From: an uncultured bacterium
GTDB lineage: Bacteria; Bacillota; Clostridia; Oscillospirales; Oscillospiraceae
DNA length: 11,467 nucleotides
Assembly (NCBI GenBank): GCA_905214155.1
Contig: CAJMLC010000049.1
Span: forward strand, 1-11,467
Reading direction: 5' to 3'
The translations under genes and the position numbers were made by a program. The notes under the pieces were generated by a model that ran no database searches, was not told the DNA's origin, and was given only the letters and a program-made list of their open reading frames with translations. Shown here piece after piece: positions 6,413 through 11,416 of the stretch (positions are counted from its first letter, which is position 1; the number at the start of each line of letters is the position of its first letter).

Positions 6413-7090
6413 CTACACGACATCCAGTTCCGCGACCGCACCCTTTTCCAGCCCGCCCAGCGTCAGTCCGCCCTCGGCGATGCGCTTCAGATACGTCACC
6501 GGCATCCCGCGCGCGGCCATCATCCGCCGCACCTGATGGTATTTGCCCTCCTGCACATGGATGAGGCTCTTTCCATGGCCCTGCGGCTCCAGCTGTGCCG
6601 GGAGGCATTTCGTCCCGTCGCCCAGCGTCAGGCCCGCCTCGAACGCGGCGCAGTCCTCGGCGGAGGCGGTTCCCTCATGCTCGGCATAATACGTCTTCCA
6701 GACGCCGCTGCGCGGACTGAGGATGCGGTGCGCCAGATCGCCGTCGTTCGTCAGCAGCAGCAAGCCCTCCGTCTCCTTGTCCAGCCGCCCCACCGGTGTC
6801 ACGCCGAACTTCCGGTATCGCTCCGGGATCAGCTCCATCACCGTCCGGTCGCGCGGATCGTCCGTCGAGGTCACATAGCCCGCCGGCTTGTGCAGCATCA
6901 GCAGGACCTTCCGGTATTTTTCGACCGCCGCGCCGTCCACCGCAATGGTACACGCCGCCTCGTCAAATTTTTTCGCCTCATCGCGGACGACTGCGCCGTC
7001 CACGGTCACGCGCCCCGCGCGGATGAGGCTTTTCAGCTCCTTGCGGGAGGCGACGCCCGCCTCCGAGAGGATCTTGTCGAGCCGCTGCAT
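6413..7090 (-). CDS. rsuA: 16S rRNA pseudouridine synthase, RsuA family
   Basis: Converts a uridine to pseudouridine in 16S rRNA (U516 in the E. coli family member). An N-terminal S4 RNA-binding domain (1-48: RLDKILSEAGVASRKELKSL) is followed by the catalytic domain with HKPAGYVTSTDDPRD (67-81), the active-site motif GRLDKETEGLLLLT in which D104 is the catalytic aspartate, and the RsuA-type GKYHQVRRM (182-190). I place the start at the ATG at 7090 (225 aa) because it begins the S4 domain directly and has an AAGGGG site 9 nt upstream; an upstream in-frame ATG at 7147 would add 19 unconserved residues that read through the intergenic palindrome. The assignment to U516 rests on family resemblance; related RluB/E/F enzymes share the fold. 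No clear terminator follows. Confidence 0.92.
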   Translation of the reverse strand: MQRLDKILSEAGVASRKELKSLIRAGRVTVDGAVVRDEAKKFDEAACTIAVDGAAVEKYRKVLLMLHKPAGYVTSTDDPRDRTVMELIPERYRKFGVTPVGRLDKETEGLLLLTNDGDLAHRILSPRSGVWKTYYAEHEGTASAEDCAAFEAGLTLGDGTKCLPAQLEPQGHGKSLIHVQEGKYHQVRRMMAARGMPVTYLKRIAEGGLTLGGLEKGAVAELDVV

Positions 7091-7119
7091 TGCACACAGC
7101 CCCTTTCTTCTGTCATAAT
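7090..7119 (+). promoter_or_regulatory. Possible promoter of the DUF4830 gene
   Basis: TTGCAC (7090-7095) and CATAAT (7114-7119) are 18 bp apart; transcription would begin near 7126, 48 nt before the DUF4830 start. The match is only moderate and the -35 box overlaps the rsuA start codon. No equally good promoter is seen for rsuA in the same gap. Confidence 0.4.
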
Positions 7120-7120
7120 T

Positions 7121-7162
7121 CCGATTTTCAGGAATAGGTTGTACCATCCTGAACCCGATCGG
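7121..7162 (+). promoter_or_regulatory. Imperfect hairpin in the rsuA/DUF4830 intergenic region
   Basis: TTCAGGA (7127-7133) pairs perfectly with TCCTGAA (7147-7153); inside, GGT and ACC (7137-7139, 7143-7145) pair around TGT, and outside CCGAT and ATCGG (7121-7125, 7158-7162) pair. The outer arm reaches the first two G of the DUF4830 Shine-Dalgarno GGAGGA (7161-7166). It may be an operator shared by the divergent genes or a leader structure limiting translation. Confidence 0.45.
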
Positions 7163-7173
7163 AGGAATTAGTC

Positions 7174-7659
7174 ATGGTGATGGTAACCGCCAAGCTCTCC
7201 AAACAAAAGCTATTGCTGATCGCCGCGCTGCTGGTGGCCGTGGTGGTCGTGATCTGCCTCTGCCTGCATGGCAGTGAAAACGCCGCCGAGACGCCAAACA
7301 CGGCGCAGGAGCCCGTGGCCGTCGACGTGAAGACCAACGAGGGCCGTGTCGCCTTCCTCGCGAGCTTCGGCTGGCAGGTCGCGGAGGAGCCGGTGCAGAC
7401 GCAGGAGGTCCGCGTCCCGACCGAGCCGAACGAGGTCTTCCAGCGCTACAACGAGCTGCAGCTCTCGCAGGGGTATGACCTCACGCAGTACAGCGGCAAG
7501 ACGCTCCGCCGCTATGTCTACACGGTCACGAACTATCCCGCCTCCGACGGCGGCCCATATTACGCGACCGTGCTCGTCTACAAAAACGAGGTCGCCGGGG
7601 GCGACGTCTGCTCCGCCGCGCAGAACGGCGTCATGCACTCCTTCAATATGCCGTCCTGA
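7174..7659 (+). CDS. DUF4830 domain-containing membrane-anchored protein
   Basis: Small protein of unknown function. After a short basic start, residues 12-31 form one hydrophobic helix (LLLIAALLVAVVVVICLCL), so the remaining ~130 residues are probably extracytoplasmic. A polar linker (32-50) leads to a compact region of about 52-158 with NEGRVAFLASFGWQV, PNEVFQRYNELQLSQGYDL, GKTLRRYVYTVTNYP, ATVLVYKNEVAGGDVCS and a terminal GVMHSF. I recognise this pattern as DUF4830, a family common in gut Clostridia; I recall this from memory and have not searched. The ATG has GGAGGA 7 nt upstream. Transcribed away from rsuA; no partner gene follows. Codon use is like the neighbours. Confidence 0.8.
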   Translation: MVMVTAKLSKQKLLLIAALLVAVVVVICLCLHGSENAAETPNTAQEPVAVDVKTNEGRVAFLASFGWQVAEEPVQTQEVRVPTEPNEVFQRYNELQLSQGYDLTQYSGKTLRRYVYTVTNYPASDGGPYYATVLVYKNEVAGGDVCSAAQNGVMHSFNMPS

Positions 7660-7673
7660 CAAGGGCAAAATCC

Positions 7674-7793
7674 AAGGCCCCCCTCTACCAAGAGGGGGGA
7701 AGCCGCGCAGCGGCAGGGGGGAGCTTCGCGGGAAATTTCTCTCCCCCAGTCCGCGCTTCGCGCGGCCAGCCCCCTCTACGAAGAGGGGGCCTT
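7674..7793. repeat. GC-rich palindromic repeat element made of five hairpins
   Basis: Five inverted repeats follow one another: CCCCCCTCT/AGAGGGGGG (7678-7699), GCCGC/GCGGC (7702-7714), GGGGGAG/CTCCCCC (7717-7747), CCGCGC/GCGCGG (7751-7765), and CCCCCTCT/AGAGGGGG (7770-7789). The outer ends are also mutually inverted (AAGGCCCCC at 7674 onward, GGGGGCCTT ending 7793), as in a MITE or REP-type element. It lies between two convergent genes, where it may also block transcription from both sides, although no U-tract follows any hairpin. Similar hairpin strings are dispersed in gut Clostridia genomes; copy number here cannot be seen. Confidence 0.72.
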
Positions 7794-7840
7794 TCGCAGT
7801 CGACCATTGACCATCCGCCCCTATATACACTTCCAACCAC

Positions 7841-8326
7841 TCAGAGCCACACCGGCACGATCTCCGTGCCGCGCCTTTTGGCATACCGGATGGTCGCCGC
7901 CGTGCCGCCCTCGCTGCCGTCGAACACCGTCAGCAGCACGTCCGCCGCATCCACCATCGCCCGGTTGCGCCGCAGCATGCAGCCGGGCGAATATTCCGCC
8001 TCCAGCACGCGGACCTCGTCACTCCGCGCGAGGGTCTGGCGGTAGCGCGCCTGCGTCCGCGCATCCCAGTGCGCGGCCTGGCTGGGGCAGGGGAGCATCG
8101 CGATCAGCTTCACACCCGCACCCGCATCCCGCAATTCCAGCACCGCTTCCGCAAAATACAGGTCGCACCCGCGCGCCATCCCGCACAGAAACGACCCGCA
8201 TCCCCTTGCATACAGCGCGCGCACTTCCTGCCGCAGCACGGTTTTCAGCGCCAGACAGCGCGCATCGGTCTCATCGGTCCTCCATGGCAGATGTTCCGGC
8301 CGGTGGCCGGTGAACGCACAGACCAT
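7841..8326 (-). CDS. SLOG-family (DUF1273/YpsA-like) protein of unknown function
   Basis: Cytoplasmic Rossmann-like protein of 161 residues. The N-terminus VCAFTGHRPEHLPW is the family signature; further family features are FLCGMARGCDLYFAEAVLEL (48-67, the glycine-rich nucleotide-binding turn and helix), IAMLPCPSQA, and CMLRRNRAMVDAADVLLTVFDG with the terminal GGTAATIRYAKRRG. SLOG proteins are thought to bind nucleotides or nucleotide-derived ligands, but the role of this subfamily is unknown. I place the start at the ATG at 8326 because it begins the signature and has GGAGGTG 9 nt upstream; longer in-frame readings run into the FMN riboswitch and are not credible. It has its own promoter (8365-8393) and is divergent from ribU. 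Confidence 0.85.
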   Translation of the reverse strand: MVCAFTGHRPEHLPWRTDETDARCLALKTVLRQEVRALYARGCGSFLCGMARGCDLYFAEAVLELRDAGAGVKLIAMLPCPSQAAHWDARTQARYRQTLARSDEVRVLEAEYSPGCMLRRNRAMVDAADVLLTVFDGSEGGTAATIRYAKRRGTEIVPVWL

Positions 8327-8364
8327 CTGATCAGCCACCTCCCAAAACATCTGTAATGATAATG

Positions 8365-8393
8365 AGTATAGCAGATTGCAAAAGGCTTGACAA
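8365..8393 (-). promoter_or_regulatory. Promoter of the SLOG-family gene
   Basis: On the minus strand TTGTCA (8388-8393) and TATACT (8365-8370) are 17 bp apart, with the start of transcription near 8358 and a leader of about 30 nt. The -35 box overlaps that of the ribU promoter on the other strand by five of six bases. Confidence 0.78.
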
Positions 8394-8415
8394 GCTATAT
8401 GAAAACATATATCAT
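8387..8415 (+). promoter_or_regulatory. Promoter of the ribU leader transcript
   Basis: TTGACA (8387-8392) is a perfect -35 box and TATCAT (8410-8415) a good -10, 17 bp apart. Transcription should start near 8422, about 14 nt before the FMN aptamer, giving a leader of about 345 nt before ribU. Confidence 0.8.
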
Positions 8416-8435
8416 ATATTCCGTAATCAATATGA

Positions 8436-8539
8436 ATCTTCAGGGCAGGGCGTAATTCCCGACCGGCGGTAAAGTCCGCGAGCGCAAGCTGAACCGGTGT
8501 GATTCCGGTACCGACAGTATAGTCTGGATGGAAGAAGAT
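8436..8539 (+). ncRNA. FMN riboswitch aptamer (RFN element)
   Basis: Senses flavin mononucleotide and controls riboflavin synthesis or uptake genes. The conserved RFN blocks are all present in order: closing stem P1 ATCTTC (8436-8441) with GAAGAT (8534-8539), then GGGCAGGG, ATTCCCGACCGGCGGTAA (8455-8472), GTCCGCGAGC, GAACCGGTGTGATTCCGGT (8481-8499), and ACCGACAGTATAGTCTGGAT followed by GGAAGAAGATG. It lies directly upstream of a terminator and the riboflavin transporter gene ribU, the expected arrangement for FMN-triggered shut-off. Confidence 0.96.
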
Positions 8540-8575
8540 GACGGCATCCCCAGCGGGATCGCCACCAGCTCCCAG

Positions 8576-8604
8576 GGCCTGAAGTGAACGCTTCAGGTCT
8601 TTTG
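8576..8604 (+). terminator. Riboswitch-controlled intrinsic terminator
   Basis: CCTGAAG (8578-8584) pairs with CTTCAGG (8591-8597), extendable by G-C and G-U pairs to 8576-8599, and is followed by TCTTTTGTT. The 5' arm is also fully complementary to CTTCAGG at 8438-8444 in the aptamer, which gives a simple antiterminator alternative when FMN is absent. An intervening hairpin (GGCATCCC with GGGATCGCC, 8543-8563) fills part of the linker. Confidence 0.85.
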
Positions 8605-8632
8605 TTATGCAAAAGCATAGCAAAATAAGAAA

Positions 8633-8738
8633 TGTGCCATTTCCTCGCCCCCTGCGGGGCAACCGGAAATGATGCACAAAAACTTCATGCATAGGCATTT
8701 GCACATTTTCGTGATGCAGCGTTCATACATGAAGTTTT
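8633..8738 (+). other. Two large hairpins between the riboswitch and ribU
   Basis: Hairpin A (8633-8678): TGTGC/GCACA, CATTTCC/GGAAATG and GCCCC/GGGGC stack into about 17 bp with small internal loops. Hairpin B (8679-8738): a perfect 11-bp outer stem AAAACTTCATG/CATGAAGTTTT with an inner GCAT..CAC / GTG-ATGC stem. They are adjacent with no gap and end 29 nt before the ribU start. They are not part of the FMN aptamer or its terminator. They might be a small inserted repeat, a second control element, or a processed small RNA. Confidence 0.55.
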
Positions 8739-8767
8739 ATCCCCCCCTGAAGGGAAAGAAGGACATT

Positions 8768-9502
8768 ATGACAAACTTTTTCGCAAGCCTGAAAGAAAAC
8801 CTCTCCTTTGTGCTCGTCTGCCTCGTGGTGACGGCGGCGCTCATTCTGGCGGCAGATCTGTCCGAGCGCCTCGTGATGAAGAAGCGCCACCGCCTGAACA
8901 CCACGCGCACCATCACCTGTATCGCCATGTTCTCCGCCATTGCCGCCGTCCTGCACATCTTCGATTTCGCGCTGCCTATCGCGCCGTCGTTCTATAAGCT
9001 CGACCTCAGCGAGCTGCCGGTCATGATCTGCACATTCTATCTCGGCCCGGTCAGCGGCGTGGTCTGCGAGTTTCTGAAGATCCTGCTCAAGCTGCTCATC
9101 AAGGGCACATCGACGGCCTTTGTCGGTGACCTGGCCAACTTCCTCGTCGGCTGCTCATTCATGCTGCCCGCGTCGATTTGCTATCAGGCGACGCTCAGCA
9201 AGAAGGGTGCAGTCTGGTCGCTCACGCTCGGCACGCTCGTGATGACCGTCTTCGGCAGCCTGTTCAACGCGTGGTATCTGATCCCGCAGTTTGTCAAGCT
9301 GTTCCACATGCCGCTCGAGAGCATCATCGCCGCCGGCACGGCCATCTTCTCCTCGGTCACCGATCTCAAGACGCTCGTCCTCTTCTGCATCGTGCCGTTC
9401 AACCTCATCAAGGGCGTAGCGGTCTCGGCGCTCACCTTCCTGCTCTATAAGCGCGTGGAGGGCATTTTCTTCCGCCGGAAGAAAAACGCGGATTCACAAT
9501 AA
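8768..9502 (+). CDS. ribU: Riboflavin ECF transporter S-component RibU
   Basis: Membrane substrate-binding subunit for riboflavin; it needs the shared ECF module (two ATPases and EcfT), not encoded here. Family features are RTITCIAMFSAIAAVLHIF (47-65), YKLDLSELPVMI (76-87), LGPVSGVVCEFLKILLKLL (92-110) and GTSTAFVGDLANFLVG (113-128), the last being the RibU-type loop near the ligand site. Six hydrophobic segments follow residue 47, as in known S-components, plus one extra helix near the N-terminus (about 13-30), making the protein 244 residues rather than the usual ~200. I place the start at the ATG at 8768 with AGAAGGA just upstream (4-nt gap, a little short); in-frame ATGs further upstream lie within the leader hairpins. 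The FMN riboswitch upstream supports the substrate assignment. Confidence 0.92.
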   Translation: MTNFFASLKENLSFVLVCLVVTAALILAADLSERLVMKKRHRLNTTRTITCIAMFSAIAAVLHIFDFALPIAPSFYKLDLSELPVMICTFYLGPVSGVVCEFLKILLKLLIKGTSTAFVGDLANFLVGCSFMLPASICYQATLSKKGAVWSLTLGTLVMTVFGSLFNAWYLIPQFVKLFHMPLESIIAAGTAIFSSVTDLKTLVLFCIVPFNLIKGVAVSALTFLLYKRVEGIFFRRKKNADSQ

Positions 9503-9518
9503 ATTCACGATTTTGAGA

Positions 9519-9547
9519 TTGAAATTTCGCTGAAAATGCGATACTAT
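9519..9547 (+). promoter_or_regulatory. Promoter of the membrane-protein/PAP2 pair
   Basis: TTGAAA (9519-9524) and TACTAT (9542-9547) are 17 bp apart in the AT-rich gap after ribU, with transcription starting near 9554 and a leader of about 23 nt. No terminator is visible after ribU, so read-through from ribU is also possible. Confidence 0.6.
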
Positions 9548-9576
9548 CTTCTACACGATTGTAAGGAGTGGATTGC

Positions 9577-10431
9577 GTGAAAAAAGGCAGCGGCCCGCAT
9601 GCGGCCTGGCAGGAACTGAAGCTGGAAGCCAAGCGCCGCCCCCGCGTAACGGCAGTATATCTTATCCTGCGTCTGATCGTCCTCGTGACGATGGTTTCTG
9701 CTATTTTGCGGCAGGAATATGAAAGTGTGTTCATTTGCCTGCTGGTGCTGGTGCTGTTCCTGCTCCCGGTTTTTTTACAGAAAAAGTTCCGCTTCGAGCT
9801 GCCGGACACGCTGGAAATCATCATTCTGCTCTTTATCTTTGCGGCGGAGATCCTAGGCGAGCTGCAATGCTATTTCGTCGAATATCCCCACTGGGACACC
9901 ATGCTCCACACGACCAGCGGCTTCCTCGCCGCAGCGGTCGGCTTCTCGCTTGTGGATCTGCTGAACCGCGACACGAAGATCAAGTTCCAGCTCTCACCGC
10001 TCTATGTGTCCATCGCGGCGTTCTGCTTCGCGATGACCGTCGGCGTTTTGTGGGAGTTTGTCGAGTTCGCCGCCGACCGGATCTTCCTGCTTGATATGCA
10101 GAAAGACACCGTGGTGCACACCATTTCCAGTGTCATGCTCGACGAGACGAACCGCAACATCCCCATTGTCATCCAGGATATCCAGTCCACCGCTGTCAAC
10201 GGCGTCGACCTCGGCCTCGGCGGCTATCTCGACATTGGCCTCTACGACACGATGGAAGATCTGTTTGTCAGCTTTGTCGGCGCTGTCACGTTCAGCGTCA
10301 TCGGCTATTTCTACCTGAAAAAACGCGGCCAGGGCACCTTTGTCCGCCAATTCATTCCCACCATCAGAGAGGATGACACCGCAGACCATGAAGAAAAAAC
10401 TGACGCTCCCGAAACTGGGGACGGTATCTGA
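9577..10431 (+). CDS. YjdF/DUF2238-like integral membrane protein
   Basis: Polytopic membrane protein of unknown function, 284 residues from the GTG at 9577. I prefer this start over an in-frame GTG at 9568 because that one overlaps the Shine-Dalgarno AAGGAG (9563-9568), which sits 8 nt before 9577. About six membrane helices: 26-44, 49-68, 79-97, 111-128, 142-160 and 230-248. Conserved-looking polar motifs are YPHWDTMLHTTSGFL (103-117), LWEFVEFAADRI (158-169), QKDTVVHTISS and YDTMEDLFVSFVGAV, which resemble the YDKLGHF, YELIEW and D-rich motifs of YjdF (DUF2238). The match is from memory and moderate. The C-terminal ~30 residues are charged and cytoplasmic. Its end overlaps the following PAP2-like gene, so the two are probably coexpressed. 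Confidence 0.7.
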   Translation: MKKGSGPHAAWQELKLEAKRRPRVTAVYLILRLIVLVTMVSAILRQEYESVFICLLVLVLFLLPVFLQKKFRFELPDTLEIIILLFIFAAEILGELQCYFVEYPHWDTMLHTTSGFLAAAVGFSLVDLLNRDTKIKFQLSPLYVSIAAFCFAMTVGVLWEFVEFAADRIFLLDMQKDTVVHTISSVMLDETNRNIPIVIQDIQSTAVNGVDLGLGGYLDIGLYDTMEDLFVSFVGAVTFSVIGYFYLKKRGQGTFVRQFIPTIREDDTADHEEKTDAPETGDGI

Positions 10432-11038
10432 TTACCGGCATCTCTGGATGCTCTCATTCTGGATCCTCTATCTGATCCTTTATGTTGTTGTAGAGCATGC
10501 CGTTACGACCGACTACTGGGTCTCCTACCTCCCGCTGGACGACAAGATCCCGTTCTGCGAGTATTTCATCATCCCCTACTGCATGTGGCATCCGCTGCTG
10601 TTTTTGATGACGGTCTATCTGGCATTCTACGACGTGGAGACGTTCCGGAAGTATATGTGGTTCGTGCTGGCAGGACTCGTTTCGGCGATCGTTGTCTGCT
10701 GGATCTTCCCGAACGGACAGGATCTCCGTCCCGCCGAGTTCCCGCGCCACAACGTCTTTACCTGGATGGTCAGCCGTATCTATGCCGCCGACACGAATAC
10801 CAACGTCTGCCCGAGCATGCACGTCATCGGCTGCGTGGGCCTTGTCGCGGCCTGCTGCGAATCGCCGGGGTTGCGCAGGCGCCATCTGCACTGGGTCATG
10901 ATCCCACTCGGTGTGCTCATCTGCATCTCGACGGTCTTTGTCAAACAGCATTCGATCCTCGACATGTTCGTCGCCATCCCGTATAGCGCCGTCGCGTGGC
11001 TGATCTCCTTCCAGCCCTGGAAACGGAAAAAAGCGTAA
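10388..11038 (+). CDS. PAP2-superfamily (Aur1-like) membrane phosphatase or lipid-phosphate transferase
   Basis: Integral membrane enzyme of the type-2 phosphatidic acid phosphatase superfamily, 216 residues with about six helices. The three PAP2 motifs are visible in a form closest to the inositol-phosphotransferase-like branch: GQDLRP (110-115) as motif 1, NVCPSMHV (139-146) with H145 as motif 2, and VKQHSILDMF (185-194), with H188 as the presumed nucleophile and D192, as motif 3. Substrates could be lipid phosphates, undecaprenyl diphosphate, or head-group transfer; the sequence does not decide. The ATG at 10388 lies 44 bp inside the upstream gene; an ATG at 10373 would add five residues (MTPQT). 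Neither has a well-spaced ribosome site (AGAGAGG sits about 15 nt before 10388), so translational coupling is likely. A strong terminator follows 3 bp after the stop codon. Confidence 0.82.
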   Translation: MKKKLTLPKLGTVSDYRHLWMLSFWILYLILYVVVEHAVTTDYWVSYLPLDDKIPFCEYFIIPYCMWHPLLFLMTVYLAFYDVETFRKYMWFVLAGLVSAIVVCWIFPNGQDLRPAEFPRHNVFTWMVSRIYAADTNTNVCPSMHVIGCVGLVAACCESPGLRRRHLHWVMIPLGVLICISTVFVKQHSILDMFVAIPYSAVAWLISFQPWKRKKA

Positions 11039-11041
11039 AAC

Positions 11042-11073
11042 AGGAACCTCCGGAAAACCGGAGGTTCCTTTTT
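11042..11073 (+). terminator. Intrinsic terminator after the PAP2-like gene
   Basis: A perfect 12-bp stem AGGAACCTCCGG/CCGGAGGTTCCT (11042-11053, 11058-11069) with an AAAA loop, followed by TTTT and a further TCTG. It starts 3 bp after the stop codon and closes the two-gene membrane unit. Confidence 0.95.
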
Positions 11074-11293
11074 CTGCCCCCTCAATCTCCCGCCGCCCCT
11101 GCGAACCGTATCTGTGAAAAGTCAAATGCCCGCCATCATCAAGATAGCGTGCGGCGCGGCGGAATCCTCCAAAACCAAATTGCGACCCAGCGCAGCGGTC
11201 GGCCTTCGGAAAGGAAGAAGGAGACTGCGGATGTGGAACTTTCGCCGTCAGGCGGAAGCGGAACGGAGCAGGCTTCTTCTGACGCGATGGCGG

Positions 11294-11326
11294 TTCTTTT
11301 CTTTCTCCAAAAGAGAAAGAAAAGAA
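11294..11326. repeat. 14-bp perfect inverted repeat
   Basis: TTCTTTTCTTTCTC (11294-11307) and GAGAAAGAAAAGAA (11313-11326) are perfect complements around CAAAA. The arms are pure pyrimidine and pure purine, very unlike the GC-rich flanks. No run of T follows, so it is a poor terminator despite the long stem. Confidence 0.8.
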
Positions 11327-11345
11327 TGGGGGTGCAAAGAAAACG

Positions 11346-11416
11346 GGCGGGCAATGCCCGCCCCTACGAATTCTATCACACATCGATCCTGAACGTAGGG
11401 GCAACCGTTGCTCGCC
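11346..11416. repeat. Inverted pair of 23-bp repeat units with a 25-bp spacer
   Basis: The minus-strand unit at 11346-11368 (CGTAGGGGC, then GGGCATTGCCCGCC) and the plus-strand unit at 11394-11416 (CGTAGGGGC, then AACCGTTGCTCGCC) are the same length and differ at only five or so positions. Each can form its own hairpin, and together they form a larger stem, CCCCTACG/CGTAGGGG (11361-11368, 11394-11401). This is the architecture of a MITE-like or REP-like element; the left unit is a perfect hairpin and the right one has decayed. Confidence 0.65.

Noticed and set aside
7678..7789. CRISPR array or terminators in the GC hairpin block
   Set aside because: There are no regular spacers or repeated units of constant length, and no hairpin is followed by a U-tract, so neither fits.
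7841..8326. Anti-phage role for the SLOG protein
   Set aside because: SLOG domains do occur in defence systems, but this is a single-domain DUF1273-like protein with no effector, transmembrane or nuclease partner nearby.
8327..8704. N-terminal extension of the SLOG protein on the minus strand
   Set aside because: It would read through the SLOG promoter and the FMN riboswitch; the family signature begins at 8326 with a good ribosome site.
8669..8767. Longer RibU start upstream of 8768
   Set aside because: The extension lies inside the two leader hairpins and lacks a ribosome site; the ATG at 8768 follows AGAAGGA.
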